NCBI RefSeq assembly: GCF_000383615.1
Contig: NZ_KB911591.1
Span: 1 to 64,000 of the forward strand
DNA length: 64,000 bases
Direction: 5' to 3'
Source of the DNA: Streptomyces canus 299MFChir4.1
Lineage (GTDB): Bacteria; Actinomycetota; Actinomycetes; Streptomycetales; Streptomycetaceae
Part shown: positions 1 through 8,805 of the stretch, piece after piece
Layout: each line of letters begins with the position of its first letter
How positions within the stretch are numbered: position 1 is the first letter of the stretch
Made by a program: the position numbers and the translations under genes
Notes under the pieces: model-generated
Databases searched by the model: none
Seen by the model: the letters and a program-made list of their open reading frames with translations, nothing else
Told to the model about the DNA's origin: nothing

Positions 1-879
1 GTCGAAGTCCTCGATCGTGCCCAGGTCCGGGTGGACCGCGTCGTGCCCGCCCTCCGGCGAGCCGATCGCCCACGGCACGCCCACATCGTCCGGCCCGGCG
101 GACAGGGTGTTGTTGCGGCCCTTGCGGAAGGTCGAGCCGATCGGATGGATCGGCGGCAGGTAGAGCACGTCGAAGCCCATCGCGGCGATCGCCGGCAGCC
201 GGCGGGCCGCCGTACGGAACGTGCCGTGCGGCTGCTCCGCGGTGCCCTCCGACCGCGGGAAGAACTCGTACCACGACCCGAACAACGCCCGCTCCCGCTC
301 CACCAGCAGCGGCAACGACTCCGACGCCGTGATCAACTCCCGCAGCGGATGGCGGGCGAGCACCGCGTCCACATCCGGCGTCAGCGCACCCGCCAGACGG
401 GTGGCGACCGGCAGGGAGTCGTCCGCGAGGGTCTGCGCCGCGGCCAGCAGCACCGCGTGCTGCGGTCCCTCCGGGACGCCCGCCGCCGCACGGGTGTACA
501 ACTCGGCGCCCTCCTCCAGGACCAGACCGGTGTCGAGACCTGCAGGAACCTTTATGCGGGCGATATGGCGCCAGGTGCCGATCGGATCGCTCCAGGCCTC
601 GACGCGGTACGTCCAGCGGCCCTCGACGTCCGGGGTGACCTCCGCGCCCCAGCGGTCGCCGCCGGGGGCCAGCTCCCGCATCGGCGTCCACGGGCCGTGC
701 CGCCCTTCGGGGTCGGTCAGGACGACGTTCGCGGCGACCGCGTCATGGCCCTCGCGGAACACCGTCGCGGTGACCTCGAAGGTCTCTCCCACGACCGCCT
801 TCGCCGGGTGCCTGCCGGACTCGACGGCAGGGCGGACGTCCCGAACCGGGATGCGGCCGATGACCGGGGTGGAACTCAT
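1..879 (-). CDS. glgE: alpha-1,4-glucan:maltose-1-phosphate maltosyltransferase, N-terminal part (runs off the window)
   Basis: The 293 codons present match the N-terminal end of GlgE, which adds maltosyl units from maltose-1-phosphate to alpha-glucan in the cytoplasm. The family is about 660-700 residues, so the catalytic residues lie outside. Visible are the N-terminal beta domain (PEGRHGPWTPM, ARIKVPAG near residue 115) and the start of the GH13 barrel (LFGSWYEFFPRSEG, then GFDVLYLPPIHPIGSTFRKG near 255). The ATG follows a GGAGGCGAG ribosome site. It is transcribed away from the glgX pair at 1571-4206, so two alpha-glucan genes sit back to back, as in known Streptomyces glg loci. Family assignment is secure; paralogue number cannot be judged here. 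Confidence 0.93.
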   Translation of the reverse strand, partial: MSSTPVIGRIPVRDVRPAVESGRHPAKAVVGETFEVTATVFREGHDAVAANVVLTDPEGRHGPWTPMRELAPGGDRWGAEVTPDVEGRWTYRVEAWSDPIGTWRHIARIKVPAGLDTGLVLEEGAELYTRAAAGVPEGPQHAVLLAAAQTLADDSLPVATRLAGALTPDVDAVLARHPLRELITASESLPLLVERERALFGSWYEFFPRSEGTAEQPHGTFRTAARRLPAIAAMGFDVLYLPPIHPIGSTFRKGRNNTLSAGPDDVGVPWAIGSPEGGHDAVHPDLGTIEDFD

Positions 880-954
880 GCTCTCGCCTCCGCCGTGCTC
901 GAGGCCGGGCGCTGACTGCGCCCGGCCGGGGATCGAAGCTGCGCCGGAAGGGGG

Positions 955-1254
955 CTACCTCCCTGCGGGGGAACGTTCCGCGGATCTCGGCGGACCACGT
1001 CTGGCGACGGCACCCGCGCGGGGGAGGTCGCTCTGCTCCTGGAGGTAGGCCACCACGCTGCTGCGCAGATAGCGCTCGGCGGCCTCGGCGGCCTCCCGCG
1101 CGCAGCGCTTGCCCATCAGCACGCACAGCGTGTAGCCCGAGTCCTCGAAGGTGGCCCGAACCTCGCGGTCGGCGGGGGAGGCCAGCATGACGCGCTCCCA
1201 GGCGCGATAGCGCCGCAGGTGCCGGGCGACTTCGGCTTTGGCCGGTAGCAGCAT
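955..1254 (-). CDS. DUF5133 family small protein
   Basis: A 99-residue protein of the Streptomyces DUF5133 type, recognised by MLLPAKAEVARHLRRYRAW at the N terminus and SGYTLCVLMGKR in the middle; no function is known. The ATG at 1254 was chosen because AAAGG lies 11 bases upstream; the GTG four codons earlier directly abuts that site. It lies 75 bases upstream of glgE on the same strand and could be co-transcribed with it. The last 25 residues are rich in Arg and Pro and look disordered. Family call is from pattern recognition of a short protein, so moderately sure. Confidence 0.72.
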   Translation of the reverse strand: MLLPAKAEVARHLRRYRAWERVMLASPADREVRATFEDSGYTLCVLMGKRCAREAAEAAERYLRSSVVAYLQEQSDLPRAGAVARRGPPRSAERSPAGR

Positions 1255-1455
1255 GGCGCCGTTCACCTTTCGGGACTCGGGAGGATCCAGGGCGCGGAGG
1301 GGTCCGGGCTCGGGACGATCCAGGGCTCAGGAAGATCCGGGATTCAAGAGATCTTCACTCATGGTGCACGCGTGACGACTCAACGTCTTGTTGGTTCTTC
1401 AACCACTTCAGCTGCTCACCGCCTCGGTCGTCGCTCGTGTTGCACGAATGGCGTA

Positions 1456-1475
1456 TCACTCCCACCCTGGAGTGA
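1456..1475. promoter_or_regulatory. inverted repeat upstream of the glgX pair, possible operator
   Basis: TCACTCC and GGAGTGA are perfect 7-base arms separated by six bases, about 95 bases before the start at 1571. The gene-free stretch 1255-1570 otherwise holds a few degenerate copies of GATCCAGGGCTCAGGA about 17 bases apart (1284-1342) and no convincing gene. An operator role is inference. Confidence 0.35.
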
Positions 1476-1570
1476 CTCTGAAGCGATCAGCACTCACGCT
1501 CCGTGTTTCGGGGCCTGGCCCCGCGGGGGCCGGGAGGAGCGGGAGCTTCGCCGGTGAGGAGCGAGCGACG

Positions 1571-2065
1571 ATGAAGACCGCAGTGCCCTGCTACTACCAC
1601 CTCGACGTGGAGGTCAGCCCGGAACGGATCGGGCAGGTCAGGCGCATCCTGGCCGCCCATCTGCGGCTCTGGGACCTGGAGACCCTGGTCGAGCCCGTGT
1701 GCCGTGGTACCGAACTGCTGCTCAAGGCCATCGACGAGCACGCGACGGACAAGAACACCTCCATCGAACTGTGGTGGAACCGCCAGCACCTCATCACCGC
1801 CGTCGCCGAGAACGACTGCGACCTGCGCCCGGACCTGGACCTGCGCGCCTGCCTCGAACGCATCGCCGCGATGAGCGACGGCTGGGGCTGCTGCGCCACC
1901 GACACCGGCAGCAAGGTCATCTGGTTCTCGCAGCGGGCCCGCGCCGGCGAGCGCGTCCCACTGGTGCCGACGGCTCCCGCCCCCAGCCTGCGGGAGGTGC
2001 TCCAGGTGCCGCGCGAGATGCCGGTCGCGGCCCTGGCCGCCGCCACCGCCGACGGCGGGTGCTGA
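1571..2065 (+). CDS. ATP-binding (RsbW-like HATPase) regulatory protein
   Basis: A 164-residue protein resembling the anti-sigma-factor type of histidine-kinase-like ATPase (HATPase_c_2). The fold is suggested by the helix ETLVEPVCRGTELLLKAIDEHA (N-box region near residue 45) and a late glycine-rich segment DGWGCCATDTGSKVIWF. Unlike typical RsbW proteins the N-box Asn is not obvious, so kinase activity is doubtful. The ATG follows GGTGAGGAG. Its stop is two bases before the glgX start, so the two are translationally coupled; this small ATPase next to glgX is a recurring Streptomyces arrangement and suggests a link between glycogen debranching and a partner-switching regulator. That link is inference. 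Confidence 0.7.
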   Translation: MKTAVPCYYHLDVEVSPERIGQVRRILAAHLRLWDLETLVEPVCRGTELLLKAIDEHATDKNTSIELWWNRQHLITAVAENDCDLRPDLDLRACLERIAAMSDGWGCCATDTGSKVIWFSQRARAGERVPLVPTAPAPSLREVLQVPREMPVAALAAATADGGC

Positions 2066-2067
2066 GC

Positions 2068-4206
2068 GTGGCGTCGTCCAGGAAGAAGCCGTACCGGAGC
2101 GGGAAGCGGGTGCCGGCCTGGAGCGGGCACCCCTACCCGCTGGGCGCCTCGTTCGACGGCGAGGGCACCAACTTCGCGCTGTTCAGCGAGGTCGCCGAGC
2201 GTGTCGAACTCGTGCTGGTCGACGAGCGGGGCGCCCACACCGGCGTCCCGCTGACCGAGGTCGACGGTTTTGTGTGGCACGGTTTCGTGCCGGGCGTCGG
2301 GCCGGGGCAGCGGTACGGCTATCGGGTGCACGGTCCCTGGCACCCCTCGTTCGGCCACCGGTGCGATCCGGCGAAGCTGCTCCTCGACCCGTACGCCAAG
2401 GCGGTGGACGGGCAGGTGGACAGCCACCCCTCGCTGCACACCCCGGAAGCCGACAGCGCCGGGCACACCATGCTCGGCGTGGTCACCGACCCGGCCTTCG
2501 ACTGGGGCGACGACCGGCCGCCCCGGCGGCCCTACGCCGACAGTGTGATCTACGAGGCCCACGTCCGCGGGCTCTCCCGCACCCACCCGGACGTACCGCC
2601 GGAACTGCGCGGCACCTACGCCGGTCTCGCGCACCCCGCGGTGATCGACCACCTGACCTCGCTCGGCGTCACCGCCGTCGAGCTGATGCCGGTGCACCAG
2701 TTCGTCCAGGACGGGGTGCTCCAGGACCGCGGCCTCGCCAACTACTGGGGCTACAACACGATCGGCTTCTTCGCCCCGCACAACGCCTACGCCGCCCACG
2801 GCACCCGCGGCCAGCAGGTCACCGAGTTCAAGGCGATGGTGAAGGCGCTGCACGCGGCCGGCCTCGAAGTCATCCTCGACGTCGTCTACAACCACACCGC
2901 CGAGGGCAACGAGAAGGGGCCCACGCTCTCCTTCCGGGGCATCGACAACGCCTCGTACTACCGGCTGGTGGACGGCGACTGGGAGCACTACTACGACACC
3001 ACCGGCACCGGGAACAGCCTCCTGATGCGGCACCCCTACGTGCTCCAGCTGATCATGGACTCGCTCAGGTACTGGGTGACCGAGATGCACGTCGACGGCT
3101 TCCGCTTCGACCTCGCGGCCACCCTGGCCCGGCAGTTCCACGAGGTGGACCGGCTGTCGGCGTTCTTCGACCTCATCCAGCAGGACCCGGTGATCAGCCG
3201 CGTCAAGCTGATCGCCGAGCCCTGGGACGTGGGGGAGGGCGGCTACCAGGTGGGCAACTTCCCGCCGCTGTGGTCGGAGTGGAACGGCAAGTACCGGGAC
3301 GCCGTACGGGACTTCTGGCGGGGCGAGCCGCACACGCTCGGGGAGTTCGCCTCCCGGCTGACCGGCTCCTCCGACCTGTACCAGCACAGCCGGCGGCGCC
3401 CGCGGGCCAGCGTCAACTTCGTGACCGCGCACGACGGTTTCACCCTGCGCGACCTCGTCTCGTACAACGACAAGCACAACGAGGCCAACGGCGAGGACGG
3501 TCAGGACGGTGAGAGCACCAACCGGTCCTGGAACTGCGGGGCCGAGGGCGAGACCGACGACCCCGCCGTGCTGGAGCTGCGGGCCCGCCAGCAGCGCAAT
3601 TTCCTTGCCACCCTGCTGCTCTCGCAGGGCATTCCGATGCTCTGCCACGGCGACGAACTCGGCCGCACGCAGCGCGGCAACAACAACGCCTACTGCCAGG
3701 ACAGCGAAGTCTCGTGGATCGACTGGGAGCTGAGCGAGGAGCAGCGTGAACTGGCCGACTTCACGCGGTACGTGATCGGTCTGCGCGCGGCCCATCCGGT
3801 GCTGCGCAGGCGCCGGTTCTTCCGGGGCGAGACCGTGACCCACGCGGGGCAGCCGCTGCCCGACCTGGTCTGGCTGCTGCCGGATGCCCGCGAGATGGCC
3901 GAGACGGACTGGCAGCGCTCCGACGCGCACGCGGTCGGTGTCTTCCTCAACGGCGACGCCATCGCCGAACCCGATCCGCGGGGAAACCGGGTGGTCGACG
4001 ACTCGTTCCTGCTGCTGCTGAACGGTCACTGGGAGCCCGTCGACTTCCGGCTGCCGGACCCGGCCTACGGCGAGCGCTGGACGACCGTGCTCGACACGGC
4101 CGAGCCCCAGGGCGCCGACGAGGCCGAACACAAGGCGGGCACGGAGATGACGGTCGAGGCGCGCAGCCTGGTCCTGCTGTCGAGGCCGTCGCGAGCGGGG
4201 GCGTGA
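2068..4206 (+). CDS. glgX: glycogen debranching enzyme GlgX
   Basis: A 712-residue GH13 debranching enzyme that cleaves alpha-1,6 branches of phosphorylase-limit glycogen. The N-terminal CBM48 (about residues 15-120, GASFDGEGTNFALFS) precedes the barrel. All four GH13 regions are intact: DVVYNHT near 271, GFRFDLA with nucleophile Asp348, AEPWD with acid/base Glu384, and VTAHDG with Asp456. The C-terminal beta domain ends in RSLVLLSRPSR. Length and motifs match functional GlgX/TreX enzymes. The GTG start was chosen because it lies two bases after the preceding stop and the homology begins at once (HPYPLGASFDGEGTNFALF). Very secure. Confidence 0.96.
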   Translation: MASSRKKPYRSGKRVPAWSGHPYPLGASFDGEGTNFALFSEVAERVELVLVDERGAHTGVPLTEVDGFVWHGFVPGVGPGQRYGYRVHGPWHPSFGHRCDPAKLLLDPYAKAVDGQVDSHPSLHTPEADSAGHTMLGVVTDPAFDWGDDRPPRRPYADSVIYEAHVRGLSRTHPDVPPELRGTYAGLAHPAVIDHLTSLGVTAVELMPVHQFVQDGVLQDRGLANYWGYNTIGFFAPHNAYAAHGTRGQQVTEFKAMVKALHAAGLEVILDVVYNHTAEGNEKGPTLSFRGIDNASYYRLVDGDWEHYYDTTGTGNSLLMRHPYVLQLIMDSLRYWVTEMHVDGFRFDLAATLARQFHEVDRLSAFFDLIQQDPVISRVKLIAEPWDVGEGGYQVGNFPPLWSEWNGKYRDAVRDFWRGEPHTLGEFASRLTGSSDLYQHSRRRPRASVNFVTAHDGFTLRDLVSYNDKHNEANGEDGQDGESTNRSWNCGAEGETDDPAVLELRARQQRNFLATLLLSQGIPMLCHGDELGRTQRGNNNAYCQDSEVSWIDWELSEEQRELADFTRYVIGLRAAHPVLRRRRFFRGETVTHAGQPLPDLVWLLPDAREMAETDWQRSDAHAVGVFLNGDAIAEPDPRGNRVVDDSFLLLLNGHWEPVDFRLPDPAYGERWTTVLDTAEPQGADEAEHKAGTEMTVEARSLVLLSRPSRAGA

Positions 4207-4383
4207 AGAGCGTCCGGCCGTCACCGGCCTGCCGGCCGACCGGCTACGACGCCCGTTCGGCGGGCTGCGGCGGCCAGGGCTCGCCGCCGAACCCGGCAGG
4301 GGCGCCCGGCATCCGCTTCGGCCCGGGGTCCGTGCCGCGCGGAGCGGGAGAACCGATGAAGGGCGAGGCCCTGCGCCCCGCCC

Positions 4384-5187
4384 TCAGCGCGCGCGGCGCG
4401 AGGTCACCGTGAACTGGGCGCCGTCGGGGTCGCGCAGCACGGCCTCGGCGGCACCTTGCGAGAGCACGCTGCCGCCGTGGACCTCCGCCGCCTTGGCGCA
4501 GGCCGCCACGTCCGTGACCGCGAAGTGGACCTGCCAGTGCGGCCGGATCGCGGGATCGGGAGCCGAACCCAGCGCCCCCGACTCGATGCGCGCCACCACG
4601 GTGCCGCCGCTGCGCAGCACCACCTCACCGCCCTCGTAGCGGACCTCGCAGCAGTCGGCGCGCTCTGTGGCCCAGTCGAGGACCTCGCCGTAGAAGATCG
4701 CGGCGTCGAAGGCGTCGCGGGTGTGCAGTCGCACGAAGGCCGGCTGGGCCCGTCGCCACACCTCCCAGTTGGCGACGAGCTCGCCTTCCCAGACGCCGAA
4801 GGTCGCTCCGTCGCGGTCGGAGAGCAGGGCCGCCCGGCCGGGCGGGAAGGACAGCGGGCCGACCGCCAGGGTGCCGCCGCGTTCCTGTACGCGGGCCGCC
4901 GCCTCGTCCGCGCTCGGCACCGCGAAGTACGGCGTCCAGGCCACCGCCATCTGCCACATCGACGCCACGGCGGCGATCCCGGCGACCGGCGTGCCGTCCA
5001 CCAGCGCGACCCGGAAGCGCTCGCCGAGTTTGGCGGGCTTCCACTCCCAGCCGAGGACGGCCCCGTAGAAGTCCTCCGTGGTCTCCTGGTCGCGGCTGGT
5101 CAGGCTCACCCAGCAGGGGGCGCCGAACACATGGTGGGTGGAGACGACGTCCGCGGTCGCGGTGGGATGTCCGGGATCGTGGTTCAT
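4384..5187 (-). CDS. VOC family (glyoxalase/bleomycin-resistance fold) protein, two domains
   Basis: A 267-residue protein with two vicinal-oxygen-chelate modules. The first (about residues 15-130) contains GAPCWVSLTSRDQETTEDFYG and ends GATFGVWEG; the second (about 140-262) contains PAFVRLHTRDAFDAAIFYGEVL and ends AVLRDPDGAQFTV. Such proteins are metal-dependent lyases, dioxygenases or drug-binding proteins; the substrate cannot be read here. The ATG at 5187 has a weak GCAGGAC site; an upstream start would add 17 unconserved residues. It is convergent with glgX. Family confident, function unknown. Confidence 0.85.
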   Translation of the reverse strand: MNHDPGHPTATADVVSTHHVFGAPCWVSLTSRDQETTEDFYGAVLGWEWKPAKLGERFRVALVDGTPVAGIAAVASMWQMAVAWTPYFAVPSADEAAARVQERGGTLAVGPLSFPPGRAALLSDRDGATFGVWEGELVANWEVWRRAQPAFVRLHTRDAFDAAIFYGEVLDWATERADCCEVRYEGGEVVLRSGGTVVARIESGALGSAPDPAIRPHWQVHFAVTDVAACAKAAEVHGGSVLSQGAAEAVLRDPDGAQFTVTSRRAR

Positions 5188-5356
5188 GGCAGTCGCGTCC
5201 TGCTCTCGTCGGCCGGCGGCCGCCGGGCGGTCTTCCACCAGTGTCCGTCCGGAACCGCTTCGGGCGCCTGCCGAGTACCCCGGGGCCGACGCCGAAACGG
5301 TGGTCCGTTCGCCTCCGCCCAGTGGCGCGGACCCCTCCGGGTGACACGATGGAGAC

Positions 5357-5689
5357 GTGCCAGTCCTACCGAACGAACCCGCCGGCGAGTCGGACCGGAT
5401 CTTCGCCCTTCAGGAGGAGATCGGCCAGCTCAAGGAAGCGGTCGCCTCCCACGCGGTCGTGGACCAGGCCATCGGCATGGTCGTCGCGCTCGGCAGGGTC
5501 ACCCCGGACGAGGGCTGGGAAGTACTGAAAGAGGTCTCCCAGCACACGAACATCAAGCTGCGCTACGTCGCGGAGCTGATCCTCCTCTGGGGACGGTCCG
5601 GGGAGATCCCCCCGGAGATCCGCGTGGAGCTGGAGGAGGCTCTCGACCGGTACGGCCCGACGCAGATCCCGGGAGCGCCGCCCGAGTGA
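5357..5689 (+). CDS. ANTAR-domain protein
   Basis: A 110-residue protein that is essentially only an ANTAR domain: a short coiled-coil (LQEEIGQLKEAVASHAVVD), then QAIGMVVALGRVTPDEGWEVL and SQHTNIKLRYVAELIL. ANTAR domains bind paired hairpins in RNA and prevent termination. There is no GAF, PAS or receiver domain, so the signal input is unknown. A close paralogue lies at 62889-63230. The GTG has GGAGA very close upstream, so the exact start is uncertain. It is convergent with the sigma-factor gene; the stops are 15 bases apart. Confidence 0.88.
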   Translation: MPVLPNEPAGESDRIFALQEEIGQLKEAVASHAVVDQAIGMVVALGRVTPDEGWEVLKEVSQHTNIKLRYVAELILLWGRSGEIPPEIRVELEEALDRYGPTQIPGAPPE

Positions 5690-5704
5690 CTTCCCTCGGG
5701 GGGC

Positions 5705-6496
5705 TCACTCGGCGGCGTCGGCCAGGACCTCCTCGCGCAGCTGCGCGAAGCAGATGCTGAGCAGCCGGGAGACATGCATCTGCGAGATGCCGAGTTCCTC
5801 GGCTATGCCGCTCTGGGTCATGCCCCGGAAGAAGCGCAGGTACAGGATGGTCCGCTCGCGCTCGGGCAGGGCTTTGAGGCAGGGGCCGACGGCCACACGG
5901 TCGACGACCACGTCGTAGCCGGGGTCGGGAACGCCGAGCGCGTCGCCCAGGGCGTAGCCGTCGGTGCCGGGCATCTCCGCCTCCAGCGACAGCGCCGAGA
6001 AGCACTCCAGCGCCTCCGCACCGGCGCGCACCTCGTCCTCGGTCAGGTGCGCCCGCTCGGCGATCTCGGCGACGGTGGGCGCCCGGCCGGGGGTCTGCGA
6101 GAGCTCCTTCGAGGCCTGCCGGACCCGGTTGCGCAGGTCCTGCACCCGGCGCGGCACGTGCAGCGTCCACATGTGGTCACGGAAGTGCCGCTTGATCTCC
6201 CCGGTCACGGTCGGCACCGCGTACGCCTCGAAGGCGCTGCCGCGGGCCGGGTCGTAGTGGTCGACGGCCTTGACGAGCCCGAGAGCGGCCACCTGGTAGA
6301 GGTCTTCGAGGGACTCCCCGCGGCCCCGGAAGCGGACGGCGATCCGCTCGGCCATGGGCAGCCACAATTCCACGAGCTCGTCCCGCAGGGCCTTGCGCTC
6401 CGTACCGTCGGGCAGCTGCGCCAGGCGCTCGAACGCCGCGTTGGTGTCGGGGGCGTCGTCGTGCGGATGCGGCTTCGTTCTGGTGGCGACGGGCAT
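5705..6496 (-). CDS. RNA polymerase sigma factor, SigB/SigF/SigG family
   Basis: A 263-residue stress-type sigma factor. Region 2 is seen in MAERIAVRFRGRGESLEDLYQVA and GEIKRHFRDHMWTLHVPRRVQ, region 3 in RAPTVAEIAERAHLTEDEV, and region 4 in ALPERERTILYLRFFRGMTQ with the helix-turn-helix AEELGISQMHVSRLL. Streptomyces carry many such paralogues, controlled by RsbW-like ATPases and PP2C phosphatases; candidates for both exist in this window (1571 and 23855), but a direct link is inference. The ATG is preceded by GGGAGGTGC. A SigB-type promoter lies about 130 bases upstream, which suggests autoregulation. Confidence 0.93.
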   Translation of the reverse strand: MPVATRTKPHPHDDAPDTNAAFERLAQLPDGTERKALRDELVELWLPMAERIAVRFRGRGESLEDLYQVAALGLVKAVDHYDPARGSAFEAYAVPTVTGEIKRHFRDHMWTLHVPRRVQDLRNRVRQASKELSQTPGRAPTVAEIAERAHLTEDEVRAGAEALECFSALSLEAEMPGTDGYALGDALGVPDPGYDVVVDRVAVGPCLKALPERERTILYLRFFRGMTQSGIAEELGISQMHVSRLLSICFAQLREEVLADAAE

Positions 6497-6626
6497 GTCG
6501 CGCACCTCCCTGGGCGGGTGCTGGATGGACAGACACCGTGGGAGACGCGAACTCGGGCCCAGGAGAAATCCGGAGCCCTGGCGGGGCTCCCACGGACGTG
6601 CCTCCTGTCCGAAGCACTCTGTACTG

Positions 6627-6652
6627 ATTCCCGCCTTTGGGTGAAATGAAAC
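6627..6652 (-). promoter_or_regulatory. putative SigB-type promoter of the sigma-factor gene
   Basis: On the minus strand GTTT is followed after 16 bases by GGGAAT. This fits the Streptomyces sigma-B family pattern GNNT, 14-16 bases, GGGTAC/T with one mismatch. It lies upstream of the sigma gene and would allow self-activation. Confidence 0.45.
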
Positions 6653-6699
6653 AAAAGCGCCAATCATCGCGAATGTGCTTGACCAGTCCTTGAGCGAGA

Positions 6700-6718
6700 T
6701 ACCTCTGAGGCAGAGGTA
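6700..6718. promoter_or_regulatory. putative MarR operator
   Basis: A perfect inverted repeat, TACCTCTG and CAGAGGTA around a three-base centre, ends 11 bases before the MarR start codon. Its size and position fit an autoregulatory MarR site that would also control the coupled ABC exporter. Confidence 0.6.
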
Positions 6719-6729
6719 ATGTCGGGGGT

Positions 6730-7185
6730 GTGGACGAAGAGACCTTCCCCGAAGAGCTGGCCGACGCCCTCGTCGGCGTCCAGCGGCTGCTCAGGCGCAG
6801 ACTGCGCGCCGGACTGACCGTGCCACGGCTGCGCGGCGCCGAGGTCGAACTGCTGCGCCTGGTCGAGGCACGGCCCGGCATCGGCGTCTCCGAGGCCGCC
6901 AAGGAACTGCACCTGGCCGGGAACTCCGTCTCGACCCTGGTCAACCAGCTGGTCAAGGAGGGCCACCTGGTCCGCGGGACCGACCCCGCCGACCGGCGCG
7001 CCGCCCGGCTGCTGCTCACCGACAAGGCCGAGGCACGGCTCAGGGACTGGAAGCAGCGGCGGGTCGCGCTCGTGGGCCGGCACGTCACCCGGCTGGACGC
7101 GGCCGATCAGGAAGCCCTGCGCGCCGCGCTCCCCGCCCTGCGCGCGCTCGCCGTCACCCTGCACGAGGAGGCCGAGGAGACATGA
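6730..7185 (+). CDS. MarR family transcriptional regulator
   Basis: A 151-residue MarR protein. The winged helix is clear: AEVELLRLVEARPGIGVSEAAKELHLAGNS, recognition helix VSTLVNQLVKEGHL, and the wing DPADRRAARLLLT with the Asp-x-Arg motif. MarR dimers usually repress neighbouring efflux genes and are released by small ligands. It overlaps the ABC ATPase gene by four bases (ATGA), so regulator and exporter form one operon behind the palindrome at 6700-6718. The GTG start fits the distance to that palindrome; no strong ribosome site is visible. Confidence 0.9.
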   Translation: MDEETFPEELADALVGVQRLLRRRLRAGLTVPRLRGAEVELLRLVEARPGIGVSEAAKELHLAGNSVSTLVNQLVKEGHLVRGTDPADRRAARLLLTDKAEARLRDWKQRRVALVGRHVTRLDAADQEALRAALPALRALAVTLHEEAEET

Positions 7186-8003
7186 CATCCGCAGCAGTTT
7201 CCTGCACGGGGCTGACCTACGCCTTCGCCGGCACGAAGGCCGTGGACGGGTTCGACCTGACCGTCGAGGAGGGCGAGGTCTTCGGGCTGCTCGGCCCCAA
7301 CGGTGCCGGCAAGACCACCGCCATCCGCTGCATCACCACCCTGCTCCCCGTCCCGGCCGGCATGATCCACGTCTTCGGCCGCGACACCGCGGGCGACCCG
7401 ATGGCCGTACGCCGGCTGCTCGGCTACGTCCCGCAGCAACTGTCCGCCGACGCGAACCTGACCGGCAGGGAGAACGTCACCCTGTTCGCCCGCGTCTTCG
7501 ACGTCGCCCGCAGGGAACGCGCCGAACGCGTCGGCCAGGCCCTGGCCGCCGTCGACCTGACCGACGCGGCCGACCGGCTCGCCGGCACCTACTCCGGCGG
7601 CATGATCCGCCGACTGGAGCTGGCCCAGGCGCTGGTCAGCGCTCCCCGGCTGCTGATCCTCGACGAGCCGACCATCGGCCTCGACCCGATCGCCCGCACC
7701 GGAGTGTGGGAGCACATCAACGCCGTGCGCGAGGCGACCGGCATGACCGTCCTCGTGACCACCCACTACATGGACGAGGCCGACCAGTACTGCGACCGGG
7801 TCGGCCTCATGCACCGCGGCCGCGTCCGCGCCCTCGGCACCCCCGGCGAACTCAGGCGGGGACTGGCCGAAAAGCGGGGCACCGACACCGTGGCGACCCT
7901 GGAGGACGTCTTCCGTGACGTCGCCGGCAGCGGACTCGAAGACGAGGGAGGGGATTTCCGCGATGTCCGAAGCACCCGCCGCACCGCGAACCGTGTCGGC
8001 TGA
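7182..8003 (+). CDS. ABC transporter ATP-binding protein (DrrA-like)
   Basis: A 273-residue ATPase of the drug-export (DrrA / CcmA) class. Walker A is GPNGAGKT near residue 37, the signature is YSGGM (a common variant of LSGGQ) near 128, Walker B is LLILDEPT and the switch His follows in TTHYMDEAD. The C-terminal extension is the type found in daunorubicin-resistance ATPases. It is translationally coupled to MarR upstream and overlaps the permease gene by 41 bases. The probable role is energising export of a toxic compound; the substrate is unknown. Confidence 0.93.
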   Translation: MTSAAVSCTGLTYAFAGTKAVDGFDLTVEEGEVFGLLGPNGAGKTTAIRCITTLLPVPAGMIHVFGRDTAGDPMAVRRLLGYVPQQLSADANLTGRENVTLFARVFDVARRERAERVGQALAAVDLTDAADRLAGTYSGGMIRRLELAQALVSAPRLLILDEPTIGLDPIARTGVWEHINAVREATGMTVLVTTHYMDEADQYCDRVGLMHRGRVRALGTPGELRRGLAEKRGTDTVATLEDVFRDVAGSGLEDEGGDFRDVRSTRRTANRVG

Positions 8004-8805
8004 CATCGGTCTGCTGCTGAAGCCGCCGCAGCCCCGCGCGGGCTGGCGGCTGCTGCCCGCCCGGGTCGTGGCGATGTGCGCCGTCGAGCTCCAGAAGCTC
8101 CGCCACGACCGCACCGAGCTCTACACCCGCGCGGTCCAGCCCGCCCTGTGGCTGCTGATCTTCGGCCAGACCTTCACCCGCATCAAGGCGATCCCCACCC
8201 ACGGCCTCCCCTACATCGACTACCTGGCGCCCGGCATCATCGCCCAGTCGGCGATGTTCATCGCGATCTTCTACGGCATCCAGATCATCTGGGAGCGGGA
8301 CGCGGGCATCCTCAACAAGCTCCTGGTCACGCCCACCCCGCGCTCGGCACTGACCACCGGGAAGGCCTTCGCGGCCGGCGTGAAATCGCTGATCCAGGCC
8401 GTCGTCGTCATCGTCATCGCCGCCCTGCTCGGGGTGTCCCTGACCTGGAACCCGCTCAAGCTCCTCGGCGTCGGCGCGATCGTGATCCTCGGCTCGGCGT
8501 TCTTCTCCTGCCTGTCGATGACCATCGCCGGCATCGTGCTCAGCAGGGACCGCCTGATGGGCATCGGGCAGGCCATCACCATGCCGCTCTTCTTCGGCTC
8601 CAACGCCCTGTACCCGCTGTCCGTCATGCCGGGCTGGCTCCAGGCCGTCAGCAAGGTGAACCCGCTCAGCTACGAAGTCGACGCCCTGCGCGGCCTCCTC
8701 CTCGGCACTCCCGCCCATCTCTCGCTGGACTTCGCGGTGCTCGCCGTGGCCGCCGCGCTCGGCATCACCGCAGCCTCCTCGCTCCTCGGCCGGCTGGCCC
8801 GTTGA
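7963..8805 (+). CDS. ABC-2 type transporter permease (DrrB-like)
   Basis: A 280-residue integral membrane protein with six predicted hydrophobic segments. Typical ABC-2 features are YIDYLAPGIIAQSAMF, the IWERDAGILNKLLVTPTPRSAL coupling segment and LSVMPGWLQAVSKVNPLSYEVDALRG near the C terminus. The ATG at 7963 was chosen for GAGGGAGGGG seven bases before it; the earlier in-frame start lies deep in the ATPase gene. Together with the ATPase it should form a two-component exporter. The gene is followed by about 190 bases without a gene. Confidence 0.92.
   Translation: MSEAPAAPRTVSADIGLLLKPPQPRAGWRLLPARVVAMCAVELQKLRHDRTELYTRAVQPALWLLIFGQTFTRIKAIPTHGLPYIDYLAPGIIAQSAMFIAIFYGIQIIWERDAGILNKLLVTPTPRSALTTGKAFAAGVKSLIQAVVVIVIAALLGVSLTWNPLKLLGVGAIVILGSAFFSCLSMTIAGIVLSRDRLMGIGQAITMPLFFGSNALYPLSVMPGWLQAVSKVNPLSYEVDALRGLLLGTPAHLSLDFAVLAVAAALGITAASSLLGRLAR

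Noticed and set aside
1594..4224. An 876-codon minus-strand open frame opposite glgX
   Set aside because: It is antisense to a gene with complete GH13 motifs, its product is low-complexity Val/Gly/Arg-rich, and it lacks any family motif: a shadow of GC-rich codon bias.
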